A stretch of 64,000 nt of DNA, taken from assembly GCA_013400975.1 (NCBI GenBank), contig WBMZ01000355.1, positions 372,001 through 436,000 of the forward strand, written 5' to 3'. Of the stretch, positions 23,758 through 36,775 are shown one piece after another. The position numbers and the translations under genes are program-made. Origin of the DNA: Atrichornis clamosus. Its lineage: Eukaryota > Chordata > Aves > Passeriformes > Menuridae. Each line of letters opens with the position of its first letter. Within the stretch, counting starts at the first letter, position 1. The notes beneath the pieces are model-generated. The model did not search any database and was not told the origin of the DNA. It worked only from the letters and a program-made list of their open reading frames with translations.

Positions 23758-24840
23758 GGCAAAAAGAAGCATCCCATCAAGTTGTTCTGAGGGAATAATT
23801 TAGCTGGTTTGTGAATATATTATATAGCTATAAACACATTGTTTTTAACAAGCAATATTGCAGCCTATGCAATAATACCAAATGCAAGAAATTCTGGTGT
23901 TATGTATATGATACCCCTTAACACCCCACAAATGCCTGCAGGACACTGTAATATGGAGCATTATACCAAAGCTTTGTTTTATTTTAAATATTTGTTTCAC
24001 CTACCAAATGCTCAATGATAGAGCTTTATGCTATTCTGTGCTAGAATTGACTTTGAAATGTTAAAACATCTTTATTTGTAGCAATTTAGAATGTATTGCA
24101 ATAGCCTGTTTCCTTACATTGGCATAGCCTGTGCACTAAAACCAGATCCGTGGAAAAGTTAAAAAGTTGATGTCAATGATATGAGTTCTCACGTACCTTT
24201 AAAAATAAGAATTAGATCAGTTTTGAGTTCTTTGATCCACTGTTACTCAATAACAACAGACAGCTGCTTGAATCATGAATTCTTTGTGTTATTTAACCAG
24301 AATATGAGATGCCTGGCCATACTTATAGTTAGGAAGCAATCTGTTTTAGGTATGAAAATTCACAGAGCAACAGAAATAATAAAAATGTTCTGCCTACTCA
24401 TGTTTCAGAAACAGTCCTTTTGTTGCTGAGCTGCCACTTACAAAGTCTACTTTTTACCTTGAGTAATTCCTTATTTGAAAAAAACCCAAAGAATATTAAA
24501 AAATAATGAATTACATCATATGAAGACATAGGAAGGACAAGTTACACAACACACACCACTCGAGGGTGTAGAGAACTTCTGTTTGCCTATTAACATAAAC
24601 ATTAAGTCAGGATAAAAAATGTTTTGCTGCAGTTTATGGGGTCACTTTGCATCATATTATCCAACTAATTTCCATAAGTAAGACAGCACTGTGTTTTTAT
24701 GCACAATAGCTTGATGTAGCTTATTTTTGCTGTCTTCTTAATATTAACTTATTCTGAATTTGTGGATCTCAAGTACCACCACAGCTGCAGAAATACTGTA
24801 AGATTTCATATACTTTTGCCATGTAAAATCCTGTTTTTCC

Positions 24841-24890
24841 AGATAACATAATAGATAATATAGATAGATAATATAATAATACAGATTATT
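24841..24890. repeat. AT-rich degenerate ATAG/ATA repeat
   Basis: Alternating agata, atag and ataat units. A low-complexity microsatellite in decay. Confidence 0.75.
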
Positions 24891-25939
24891 GCTTGACTAG
24901 ACAAAATAATCCTTGACTTTTCAAACTTGGATCCTATGGGAATTTGCTGGTGTCATCTGCTCCAAGACAGAAAAAATCTCAGTCCTCCCCTTGAGGTTTT
25001 CCCATGTTAAGCAATAAAGTGACTCTCTGGATTTAATTGTGGTTCAGTCTTAGTCTTGCTGCAAATATTGTTGCATTTCTATGAAACATAGTCAACACAT
25101 AACTCAGAAAGAAAGAGGAAAGGAACTTCAACCAGTGGTCATTATATATCCTCTACTCAGCAAACAGCAGACACTTCTTCCACAGGCAATTTATGAACAC
25201 ACTTTCCTTCTTTTTTTCCCTCCAATATCATATTTTTTTCATATTATTCAGACTTACTCTTCCACATATAGTGCCTTTCTGTAGACCCTTTTCACACGTT
25301 TCGCTAATTTTCTTTTATCAATCTCTTCTTGTCTTCTACCTCAATATACACCCAGTGACACTCTCTTATCCCAAGTTGTCTTTACCAACAGATGCACAGC
25401 CCTGGGAATAAACGTTATCAGTGCTATTGGGTGGATAAACTAAGACAACAGGTTTCACTCTTTCAGATCAACTACTCATTCAAAAGCTACCTCTTTCCCA
25501 CCAGCTGAAGAAGGCAAGTACTGACATTGCTAGAACAAATTTGGAATTTGCTCAGCAATCACCTAATTTAAACTGCTGAATTACTAGGAAGAAGGGCAGC
25601 AAACAGTGAACCCTCAAAACATTTTAAAAATACCTTAGAGCTCACAAAGTCATCTGGTTGTTTGAAAAGTTGTAGGAAGTGATTTATACTTTGTAAGTAT
25701 AGGCAAAACCATTCTGTCTGGGATTCTATGAAAAATTACCAGTAGTTTGTGCTTTCTTAGTATGTTTCTGTACCTCTTCTGTCCTACTTCACCTATTTTT
25801 ATTTTCTCCTCTACTTAATTCAGAAACTATCTGGGAGAGGGTGTGTCTTTTCATTCTGTGTTCCAATGACTGTCACCTTACACACGGGTAAAGGTAAGGG
25901 GAAGATCTTCAAAATTAATCCCTAATAAATTTCAATTAA

Positions 25940-26062
25940 AGTCACAGAATCATAGAGCTATAGAATTACAATTTAAGTTGGAAGTGAGCTGGAAGTGTGT
26001 TCTATAGCCCAACTCATTCTCAAAGTAGAACTTAAAATTTGAGGCAGGTGTCTCAGGGCCCA
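25940..26062 (-). mobile_element. Highly diverged CR1 LINE 3'-end fragment
   Basis: Opens on the plus strand with agtcacagaatcatagagc and atagaattacaatttaagttgga, then cccaactcattctcaa. The 3' terminus is at the low coordinate. Beyond about 26062 similarity fades, and the right edge is uncertain by tens of bases. Confidence 0.75.
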
Positions 26063-28137
26063 TATTATCTTAGAAATAATTTCAAGTCTTTGTTATTTTA
26101 GAAACTTTTAAAAGGAACTTTGGAAATGTTGAATCCAGAAGTTCTGTGGGGTTTGAGTTGAATGCCAATTTAACCTAAGAAAAGCACGATTCTTTTGACA
26201 GAACTTCTAAGCAAAATGTTAGACTCTGGTTATTGGAAACTTAGTATTATGAGTTAAGCTGCATATTTCTAAAGGAACAGAGGCTTTCAGAGGTCACTAG
26301 AAGAGGCCGAAAACCCCTTTGTTATAGGACAGAAACTAAAAATGAGCTGTACATCGTTTGCAACTGCAAATACGTAACTGTGAAGTTTAATTTATCAAAA
26401 AAATAACTTCAATTTTCAAATTCTTATGGTCAAAGCGAGATATAAATTTTCTTAGATAAATAGAATAAAATGCAATTATATGTGCGTGCTTGTGACTGTG
26501 TGCGTGTGTAAAGATCTAAGCCAACTCATTAAATGATAATTAAACCTGAAGCAGCACTGAGAGCTTATGTAGTATAGCAGCTATGCATATTCTCTCTCTC
26601 AGCAATATATCACGCCTTGTAGAAAACAAAATCATAGCAACATGTTATCAATTCTCTGGGTATTCTCTGTTTCAATTAGAACAACATTTTATTTTGTATT
26701 TAATAGAGTTGGAATAAAGTGCGTGTTTGTCTCACAACAGGATGCTGAACACGGAAAGGTCTCTTAATTGTCTGTGTTTTATGGGATTCAAAGTCTTGAT
26801 GTCTGAAATTTCTACAGGTTTTAGCTGTGGATTAAACTACCCTCAGCCATTCTTCATTTGGAATTTAGTCAGTAAAAATGTGTTATGTAAACAAGAGAAA
26901 TTGTGCTGCTTTTTTGTTATTGAGGGTTGAGTGCAAAACGTTGTAGAAAAAGCTTTCCCATGGTAAAAACTCACTCCCAGGTGAGTTAATCATTTTACTC
27001 TTCATTGTTTCTTTTTGTTCTCTAAAATTCTCCAAGTTATCTACTCATTCCTATATGTCTTTTCTGTACTTCACTGAATAAATGATCTAAATAAAAGTAT
27101 GTTTTTAACTAGATTCCAACACTGAGATAAAACTTTAACCATTTTGTTCTTAGAGACATAGACATTGTTGTTACAGTAAGTTCTACATTTCTACTGCACA
27201 AAGAAATAAAAAAGTACTATTTCATATGAGTTCCCTTGAACCACAACTCTACTATAAAGATACAATTTTATCATGATCACGTCTACCTTAGCAAATACTT
27301 TTTCAAATAACATGCAAAAAATATCCCACTTGTAGCTGTAAACCTCCTACTAACAGTTTATGTAAACAATCAAGAGGCTTTGAGTTCACTACAGAAAGAG
27401 CATGTATTTCTAATAACATTAAATAGACTGTTTGTATAGTTCATATTTCACAATTTCTTTATGCTTTTCTGATTTGGTGAAGATTTGCAGTATGAAGCCA
27501 AGAGAAAAATAATTGCAATCCCTTAACTGGAGAAAGAATACATGAAAAAATTAGGTAGGACAGCTGAGTGAGGCAGCAGCATCAATGTAAAGCAAAGGTA
27601 CTAGGAGTCCATTTTAAATACAACACGCTTCTTTTTTTCAGAAAGATTATACTATCACAATGACTATTTTATCTTAAGCTCCAAGTTGAATTACGACTAA
27701 TTTCTGAAGTTATGCTCAGAGATAAAAGAATTACATCAATTATTCCCAGTGATCTGGGATATCCCAAATTTCCAACTTTAATAAATACTAGTATCTTAAT
27801 ATATTTAATCAGGATAATGTCTCCAGAAGCAAAAAAAAGTTCTTTTGTTTCTTAAGGAAAATTACCCTTAACTGCAAAATTTTGAAAATATCTGAAAAGG
27901 TTGTGAAATCAGATTATGACTTCAGGCTGCTAAAGTTTTCAGAATCTGAGTTCCTCAACTCTTTACTGCTGTGTAATAACGACTTGATAAAATTATTTGA
28001 AAATTGTCTAATAACTTGCAGGATTACAAAGATTGCTGATTTTTGAGTCTTTAGCCTCAGAAGTGCTGGGTCAGTCTTTCAGAGAAGCATTTGTAGCTGT
28101 CATGACAGTCAGCTGCTTATTCTACTGGTTTACTTTA
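26063..28137. other. Unique AT-rich non-coding sequence
   Basis: Only a TG-rich dinucleotide patch (26480-26511) stands out. No repeat family or exon recognised. Confidence 0.55.
26480..26511. repeat. Imperfect TG/CG-interrupted dinucleotide tract
   Basis: tgtgcgtgcttgtgactgtg followed by tgcgtgtgta: a decayed (TG)n microsatellite in which some tg pairs read cg. Confidence 0.7.
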
Positions 28138-28480
28138 GAATCACAGAATCTTAGAATCATTAAGGTTGGAAAAGACTTCCAAGATCATCAAGTCCAACCT
28201 ACAACTGAATACCTTGCCCACTGAATCATAATGCAAAGTGTCATGTCAACTCACTTTCTGAACACTTCCAGGGATGGTCACACCGTCACTTCCCTGGGCA
28301 GCCTGTTCCAATGCTTAACAACCCTTTCTGCAAATAAATTTTTCCTACTATCCATCTAAACCTCCCTGGGCACAACTGAGGCCATTTTCCCTTGCCCTAT
28401 GACTAATTGCCTGGGAGAATAGGCCAACTCCCACCTCAACACAACCTCCTTTCCTGTAGTTGTAGACAGAAACCATATGT
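28138..28480 (-). mobile_element. CR1 LINE 3'-end fragment
   Basis: One of the best preserved copies. Plus-strand landmarks: gaatcacagaatcttagaatc, aaggttggaaaagacttcc, aagatcatcaagtccaacc, cacttccctgggcagcctg, ttccaatgcttaacaaccc, aatttttcctactatccat, gcacaactgaggccatttt and cacaacctcctttcctgtag. The element points left, and its 5' truncation point is near 28480. It belongs to the CR1 group whose terminal block reads aaggttggaaaagac, different from the 10.2-kb type. Confidence 0.95.
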
Positions 28481-29255
28481 AACTAAATAATCGGGAAATT
28501 CCAAATGTTTCCTGTAAGCAAGTTGTAATGGAGGTAAGTGGGCTTTAGCCCCACTCAGAGAAAATTGATATTAAAAAAATTAATACAAATAAAAACTATG
28601 AGGGAGAAAAACAATAATAACAATCAAAAAACCTCTCAAGGAAGTGAATAACAGTCTGGTATAGCAAATTCACCACATGAGCATGTCTACAAAAGAAAGG
28701 AAATGCAGGAATTATAGCAGGAAATTCTATAATTAAATATAGCAATTTTTAAGTTCTACTGTCCAGAGATAAAAAATAAATTTCCTCTACTTTAAAAAGG
28801 GCTGACTTCTTTACACTAATGTAAACCATCTTTCATCCAAGTTACCACTATACATGTCCTTGTTTCTGTGAGGTGGATGGTATAGGAACCACATGAAGGT
28901 CCCTATAGATGGGTCACCTCCCAAAGGAAATATGGAGCGTATTCGCCAGTGCAGTGAGGTTAAGGTTTACTCCAAAAACCAGGCTCAGGGGATGGTCAAG
29001 ACCACACACTGGCTCTAAAGGAGGCTATGGGAATTTAAGCTGACACAAATATTTAGCACTTTTGACTTAGTTTTTCAAGAATGCTGGAAGTGCCTTCAGT
29101 AACTGCACAGCTACACAGGTACTCCTTGGAGCCCTCAAAATTTACAGGGTTTTGTACAGAAGGGACTGTGAGACTGAAGCCACCACCATCTCAGAAAACA
29201 GTTATATACAAGTGAACAAAACTTTACCTAATATAAGTTCAAATAAGTGAACTAA

Positions 29256-29265
29256 CCCCCCCCCC
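29256..29265. repeat. Poly-C run (10 C)
   Basis: Uninterrupted C run in AT-rich surroundings. Such runs are prone to sequencing length errors. Confidence 0.9.
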
Positions 29266-31399
29266 AGTTTTTAAAGTTTATATAATGGAAATGACAACTG
29301 ACCCAGCACCACAGAGTACAATTATAATTAACAGGAGACTTTTCTGAAAAATGTCTGTGCTGCCTTGGGAACAATGTAGGTCACGGCATCAATTAAAAGC
29401 AGAACAAACTCTTCACTGCCTCCATAACATTTAACCCCAAATCGTTTTGTTGCTGTAAGTTAAACAACCCATGCTGCATTACATCACAGGAGTGAAAAAA
29501 CCCCAAGAATGACTAGTTTAAAAACCTATTACAAGCTACAGCATGCACTTTACCCCATATAATATGAGCAAGCAATATGGAATACTGATGGTATCACTAT
29601 TTTCCTCAGCTCTGTGGAGCAGATTTACTATCTGTATATTCAGTTTTCTTTTACATAATCTGGATATTAATATTAGACCTCTGCAGGAAAGCCATGTGAG
29701 AATTACTTAATTGACGATTAAAACCAGCAGTTACCTTTGCTGCTGACTGCAAAGGAGATAGAAGATTGTTTAAGCCTCTAAGCTTCAGTTTTGAAGCTCT
29801 AGTTAACACTCGTCTATGCAACAAAGTAGAATATAGAAATAAATTACTTCAGACAAAATATGTTTGCAGCGGTCACTACAGACATTTTACCTAATTACAT
29901 TTTAAATATTATAAGAAATTATAAAGAGGAGCCACCCAAAAATGTAAGGACATTCACTTTGAAAGAATTGTCCACAAATAGTGTGCCTTTTTAAGATCAA
30001 TAAATTCCTCTTTCTTAACAACAATTTTCAGCAGAATTCAAACCAGAAGAAAGATCATTGTAATAAAGCCTCTCAAGTGTTGTTGACCTTTGTGTTTGTT
30101 CATGTAGAAATATTGGGCAATATCTTGGATGCCCAAGACTCAAATTAAGTCTTTGAAGTTTTATTATTTAATTGAATGGGAGGTGAAGCAAATACTTCTG
30201 CTCAGCTTGTGAAATTGAAAGGGCGAGTACATAGCATTGATAAGCTGGATTTTCTGAGCAGTATCTAACAAAGTTATGAGAGACCACAGGGGAACATCAA
30301 CTGACACAACAAAGAAAGGGAAAACAAATCCATAAAGTGCACGTCCAACTCTTCTACTCCTCATGAGTAATGTTAAGTAATGAAAAAGTACTGCAGGCAA
30401 AATCAAGACTTCCTGGTACCCATGCCAGCTCAAAAAATTCTTCACAGAGAAATAGTTCTATAGGGGTATATAGGCAAGAGCAAAGACTAATTTCTGAAAA
30501 CTTAGCAGTGGAAAAAGCTAAATATCTCTCAGAAGAGTACACAAAGAAAGTAGATTTGTACATCAGAGAAATTCCATTTTAATAGAACCAGATCTTAAGA
30601 CTCACACTCTGCCTATGTTCTCACCTGCATTTTTCAAATTACAATAAGGAGTGCAGGAGCTCAGTTCCCTTTTCCCAGGTGAAATGCTAATATTATGAGA
30701 AGAATGCCGACTTCTGATTAGCCCATTATCCATAGCCATAACATCTCAGTGCCAGAGTTAAGGACTGCAATTCTACTGTTGAAGGATTTCAGCAAATCCA
30801 GAACTAAATGGAGTGGTCAAGCTTTAGAGAGTTTCCAATCTGAGTATCAAATAAGAGATGACAGACACAAGCCATTCCTCAACAGTTCCCATCAGCATTT
30901 CACGAAAGTTTTAGACCCCTCATTACTGAGACATTGAATTTTTTATAGACATTAAGACAAAGACAGACTTTGCTGATGAATTGAGCACGTATCATGAAAA
31001 TATTTTTTGGGAAGACTTCACAATTGAACAATGGACTCTTCCATCCTTGCCTAACTGGAGAGAAAAGTCACTTTTTCCCAGGGAATGATATAGGGTTAAG
31101 TAGTGTGGGAATTAGTGAAGGCAATTTATTTCAGGTGCGAGTCAGAGCAGGGAGCTTGAAAAGAAATGCTATAATGGTGTGTAGTGGGGGTATAAAACAA
31201 AGCTCATTTAAGCTGTACTTTCTCTAGGGGTGGGTAAGTGCACCTACAGACTTGTAGGCTAAAGGGTCTCAGTTTCCTCTTACCTCTAAATATTCTAGAG
31301 TGTTATCAGATGAGCATATATCATTCACTGCTCTGACAATTCAGCCAGTACAATGGTTCTCAAAGCCCTTTGTGAAAGAAAGGAAAATGTTATTGTTCT

Positions 31400-31475
31400 T
31401 TTACAGGTAGGAAAGCAGAGCAAAAGAGAATGAAGCAAGCTGCCCAAGATGACTCAAGAGACTAGGAATTGAAAA
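31400..31475 (+). mobile_element. Possible MIR-type SINE fragment
   Basis: ttttacaggtaggaaagcag, then agctgcccaagatgactcaa and gactaggaattgaa follow the order of the MIR 3' half (ttttacagatgaggaaac, ttgcccaaggtcac, ccaggattcgaac). MIR is an ancient tRNA-derived SINE found across amniotes. Heavily diverged; only an alignment could confirm it. Confidence 0.4.
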
Positions 31476-33007
31476 ACCATATCATATGTCTAGAATCTCA
31501 TGTTAAAGACCTCCCAATCTACAAAATATGACTGAGATGTAGATGGCAGATAGACAGCACTGAAAAACATCAAGCCCTCTTAACCAAACCTTGCTGTTTA
31601 AAACAAAATTTAGGGAGTCCAGATTAAAAATCAATGAAGGAAAATTAATTCAGACGTTCATGATCTGGAAGAATTCAAACTTTATCCTCCACACATGTAG
31701 GTCAGAAGGTGTCTGTACTAAGCTTTATAAATGATCTGCTGTATTATGGAGCTAAAAAAAAAGGGCAAATCTAAGAGCCTCATAACATATTTTTACTCTT
31801 TTTTTCCCTGTGAAATAACAAAAGTTCGATGGATGGCAAAGAATGCAGGTGTCACTTTTTTTTTGAGAGAAATCTCTTTAGGTAGGTGGACAACAGCAAA
31901 ATTTTAAGAGGTGGTGGTATGGAGTATGCATGGAGTCTGACTGAAACACAGCTGCATTAAAATACAAGGAAATGGGAAGGAAGCAAAAGGGAAGTAAATG
32001 CTCTCACTAGACCAAGTAAGACAACTCCACATTTCTTCATTTGAACTAGTGACTGGGGAAGAAGGTGATAAAATGCATTAGTTCTATGAGTTGAATCTCC
32101 CTCAACAATACCATCTAACCGCACATTCCGGTGTAGAAGTTTTTGCTGACTCGGCTGGAGCATAGAACAGGCACCTCAAAGATTCAGGATTTAAGGCACA
32201 AAGCACCGCAGGATCATTGTGGTCAGCCTACTGTACTGCCACACCTAACACTGACAACATCAGCTTGTCCTAAACTAGAGTGTGCACACCTATTTCAGAA
32301 ATCACCTAATCCTGCAAACATACCGAGATTGAGACCTACCACCTTCTTTGGTGGTCTGTCCTATATTCTCACTTTTTAAAACACCTGCCCAGCTTTGGTT
32401 TACTCTTACCTTGGTACACATTCTACTTCTCTCTGCTACTGTGAAGAATCCTCTTCTTCCCAGTCATCCCATAGGAATACAGTGTCATTAAGTCATGTCT
32501 CTCTCTGGAAGAATTATTCTGCATTCTAGACTCTTTTCTCTCTTTTGATACATTTATTATCTTTATAAATTACAGATGCCAAAACTTAGCACAATATTTC
32601 CATAGCCTCACTGTTGCACATACCATTAAAATCACCTCCTTAATATTTAGTGAGGTTTTTTACATTCAAAGTTCATAGTACAAGCCCCACTGAGTCATCT
32701 ATTCTTTCCTCTGGAATATTCCTAGAATCACTTATGTCAGCTGTAGGGGTTCCCCACGTGTATGTTAAAGCTGGCATTGCTTCCTTCTGGCTGTGTAATA
32801 CTTCTATGTAATGACAATTTTTGTTTGAATGGCCTGTTTGACAGGCTAAACTGTAAATGCACTATCTGATTTCTGTGTCCTCCTTTTTTTCTTCTTTTTC
32901 AATCTTTACATCATTTTCAAATTTTAACATCCAAGAATTCATTCTGTTTTCCAAATGACTTGTGCAAATATTGACATATGTTGTCCACACCCAATTCTAA
33001 ATTGTGG

Positions 33008-33330
33008 AAGACTATAGAGAGAGACTATTTATGAGAGGATGCAGTGACAGGACAAGTGGGAATGGCTTCAAACTGAAGGAGAGTAGGTCTAGATAAAATA
33101 CTAGGAAGAAATTCTTTACTGTAAGAGTGGTAAGACACTGGAACAGGTAGCCCAGAGAACCTGTGGATGCCCCATCCCTGGAAGTGTTCAAGGCCAGACT
33201 GGATGGGGCTCTGAGCAACCTGGTCCAGTGGAAGCTGTCCCTGTCCATGGCAGGGGGGTGGAACGAGGTGATCTTTAAGGCTCTTTCCAACCCAGGCCAT
33301 TCTATGATTCTGTTCTATGATTTTATGATC
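33008..33330 (+). mobile_element. CR1 LINE 3'-end fragment (CR1-J/Y-like)
   Basis: Landmarks in order: gcagtgacaggacaagtggg, aatggcttcaaactgaagg, agaaattctttactgtaag, gtggtaagacactggaacag, cagagaacctgtggatgcc, ccatccctggaagtgttcaa, agactggatggggctctgag, caacctggtccagtggaag, tgtccctgtccatggcagg, and the tail cattctatgattctgttcta. Tail units repeat (ttctatgattctgttctatg), as in recent CR1 copies. Open frames crossing it on both strands are by-products of the repeat. Confidence 0.95.
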
Positions 33331-36300
33331 TCTCAAAATTTCGATGTAAGGATCATTTCTCATTGACTACTACTTTGAGATGTCAGTCCTTGAGGAATAT
33401 TATTTTGATAAATTATACGGTTATTTACTTATACCAGATACAATATAAAATTAAATGAAATGCCTTAAAAAAGTCTAAACACCTAGGACCATTCAACAAG
33501 CAAATTCACATTCTGGAATGAAGTTTACCTAACATAACTGCTTTTCTTTAAAACTATGCTGACTATCATTTATTTCTTCCTACCATTAATTTATTCTTAT
33601 GCTTGCTTTCTCAGCTAAATCCTCATTACTCTTTCTAATATTTTTTACAGGGCTGAAATATAAGTAACCTTCTCTGCAGCATTATTTGGGAAAAAAAAGG
33701 TGAAAATAATAGCATGACACTCACACTCCAAATCCCTAGAATTTAAAAAATTCTCCAACAGATCTTTTCAGCCTCCTTTTTTAAGGCTCTTAGGTGAAAG
33801 TTACCAAGTAATGAACCTTCTGCTTTACTTATTTTATCACTGGCAGATGTTGTTTAACATGCTTTGAAAGATTCAATGCTGCTTGTACAGTAGGGACACT
33901 GGATCTCCTACCACCATATGGGCTTGTTAAGGAGCAAACAGCACTTCCCTCCTACTGTGTGCCACTCAGTATTGAAGAGGTATCAGAGTTTTTGTTCATC
34001 TTTGCATGAATAAATGACACAATTAATTAAACAGTGATTGACTGGCATCATTTCTTCTTCTTTTGGGTGTTACAAAAAAGCAGCACAAATCAGTTATTCA
34101 CATCCAAAATAAACCAAGAAATAAGTTTTGTTAAACTTTTCTCAAACTTTTAGGAGGTAGAAATTGAGTGTCCAGATATATTCTATAAGAGTTCTTGCCC
34201 ATTATGCTTGCCACTGAATTCATCCTAGGTTGCCACCTTAATCATTACATATTTTTGGCCCTTACATTAAGGAAAATTACCTAGACATCCTAAGCCATTA
34301 TAAATTGATGTCCAGCTGGCAGAGAGCTGTGTAAGATCACTTAGAATCCTCCTCTGCCCTATTTATCCCAGTGTCTTGTTAACTCTGGATAACAAAGGAT
34401 AGCAATTTGGACACCAACGATATATCACTTCAGACTACTTTTACCAGAAATATCCCATTAGTGTGCATTATCCTCATATCTTAATCTGCTTTCCTTTCCT
34501 CCTGAGATTGCAAAGGATCCAGCTGGCAAACAGCCAGAATATCAAGTTTCTCACACATCTATTACCATAATGGCAGAAGGTCATACACTGAAAACTAAGC
34601 ACACAAATGCAACATAAACTAAACTGAATAGTTTGAAAACAGAAATTTATGGAGTTTACTATCCTTGTACAATAGTGTCACTTGCACTTTTGTTTGATTT
34701 AGAGGCGTTTTTTGCACTTCTCGTTTCAATGACAACTCCTCTATTGGAAAAACCCTTTGATTAAAAAAGAAAGAAACAAACAAACAAAACCCCCCAAACA
34801 AGCTACAAAAAACCCCACACCAAACTGAACTTCAGCAATGGTTTCCTCTGTCAGGCTTTTCAGGTCCACAAATATACTTAGTCTTCCTCTCCTAGATCCT
34901 GGTTTGGTCCTGCCTGTTACACCTGAGAGACTGACTGTACCTCTGTTGGACCAATAGGAAATAAAAAGAAATTTCAAAAAGACAAAGTTGAAATTATCCT
35001 GACCACATGAGATATCTAAAGTCTAGACATTTACATCTAAGTTACTGGACCATAAAGAATGTCTAGACAATGGAGAGACAAAATCATTTTCAGGGCATGA
35101 CCATCTCCATTTAAAGGAGCCATCCAAATTAGGTTAGAAGAATTGTGTTCAGAACAAGTCTCTCTGTTGACTACCATGGCAATTCCATTGACGCCCTCAA
35201 ATGTCAAAAGTCATGTGAAGCCAAATTGTTTTCCTATTAGCTCAAGTTGTTTTCAGATTGATCAGTATGTAGCCAACGTTTCTTTTATGCCACAGCATCT
35301 TGGCAATTATCGAAGCACTCGTGCAAATATTTTTTTAACTTGAAATTGGCACATTTGGGTATAGGGAAGCATTGATAGAGAAAAATTGGCAAAACTATGA
35401 AGCAGCAATTCAGAAACTATTTTCTTTCCTCACTTATTTCTCACAGCCAAATTCACTACTCTCACCTGTGTATTAGTCCATTCCATTTCAGGAAAAGGTC
35501 CCAGCTGAAGGCCTCTACCTGTGGGATTTTCTTCCTCTTGGCCTTTCTGGAAGTACATAGAGACATCTACTCAGGACATGTTCCAAACTCAGATTTTTCA
35601 TTGTTTTTGCATGTGGTGCTTAGTTGTGTGGGCTTGCTTCCCACGTTGTTTTTGGGGGGAGTGGGCTCATTTATTCCCTTGAAGCTGTAAATCGGTGTTA
35701 ATACATGCTGAATTGCCCAGAGGCTTTATAGAAAATAAATTGGCATTGTATTATATAGTGTTGAAAATGTGAGTGCATATTATTGATTATAAATATCTAT
35801 TGATTAACTATTTATCACTGAAGGAAGAACAAGCAAGTTATGTATATTTTACAAGAATTAATACTGTACTACTGTATTTAGGTTTATTTTTAGTATGCAA
35901 CATCTACCAACCTCAAGTAATTATTAGCAAATGAAACAGGAAAGCTATAAGGAATAAATAAACATTCTCTTGACAGTCCACCTCTTACTAGCTAAAATTA
36001 GAAATAACCCTGTTGCTTCTAAATTTTAAAACCCACTCTAATTATCACTAAGAATTTGTGAAGTTTTAACAGTAGGAGACTATATATTTGCCTTTAATGA
36101 ACATCAGGTTTCCATTTTTTTGTGAAACAGAAAATCTGTAATGAATTCAGTCTCCCACATAGGCATGGGTAGAAAACATGAGTTCTTAATAACAAAAATA
36201 TGGAATAGCCCTGCCAGTAAGGAGAGATATGATGCAAGGATCTCAGTTTTTGTTGATAGCAAAACTACCATGTCTGTAGCTATGCATCCAATATCTTTTT

Positions 36301-36451
36301 TTTACACAATGTTTAAAACTTAGGGTACTGAAAAACAGTTTTACAAAGGCCATATTCATGATGATGCTTATGTAATGCTGATCCTCATCTTTTACTATGA
36401 TACTTTAGAGACTTTTTGTTTTAATTTTAATAAAGAATACTAATTTTTAAA
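33331..36451. other. Unique AT-rich non-coding sequence
   Basis: No exon or repeat family recognised apart from the AAAC-type microsatellite at 34763-34796. A 97-codon plus-strand open frame at 35397-35690 is featureless. Confidence 0.5.
34763..34796. repeat. (AAAC)n / A-rich microsatellite
   Basis: aaaaaagaaagaaacaaaca followed by aacaaaacccccc: a short AAAG to AAAC transition ending in a C run. Confidence 0.85.
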
Positions 36452-36775
36452 AAATCACAGAATGATTTGGGTGGGAAAAAAAACATGAAGATCACTTAGT
36501 TCTAACACCTCCCTGCCATGGGCAGGGACACCTTGCACTAGAGTAGGTTGATCAAAGCCCCATCCAACCTGGTCTTGAACACTTTCAGGGATGGGGCATC
36601 CACAGCTTTCCTGGGCAAACTGTGCCAGTGCCACACCACTCTCACAGTGAAGAATTTCTTCCTAATAGCTAATCTAAATCTGCCCTGTGACAGTTTGAAG
36701 CCATTTCTCCTTGTCCTGTCACTACACGCACTTGTAAAATGACCCACTCCAGCCTTCTGGTAGACCCTCTTTAGA
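36451..36775 (-). mobile_element. CR1 LINE 3'-end fragment (CR1-J/Y-like)
   Basis: Plus-strand landmarks: aatcacagaatgatttggg, tgccatgggcagggacacctt, gcactagagtaggttgatc, aaagccccatccaacctgg, cttgaacactttcagggatgg, ggcatccacagctttcctg, gaagaatttcttcctaatag and gaagccatttctccttgtcc. The element points left. It is the mirror orientation of the 33.0-kb copy and of the same group; the two share most blocks as reverse complements. Confidence 0.95.

Larger units (their letters stand above)
18867..25939. other. Long unique AT-rich non-coding stretch
   Basis: Seven kilobases without a recognisable transposon. It holds an 11-bp perfect inverted repeat (20665-20696), a ttcca-type hexamer run (23121-23140), a poly-T run followed by an acceptor-like AG and an open frame (23383-23704), and an ATAG-rich patch (24841-24890). 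No exon is supported. The low repeat load agrees with old unique intronic or intergenic DNA. Confidence 0.5.
28481..33007. other. Unique AT-rich non-coding sequence with a possible MIR fragment
   Basis: No exon supported. Contains a ten-C run (29256-29265), a 70-codon hydrophilic open frame at 30370-30582 that faces another on the opposite strand, and a MIR-like fragment near 31.4 kb. Confidence 0.5.

Noticed and set aside
30370..30582. 70-codon hydrophilic open frame with protein-like composition
   Set aside because: An in-frame stop lies just before the ATG, an opposing frame covers it, and the upstream AG lacks a pyrimidine tract. I recognise no family.
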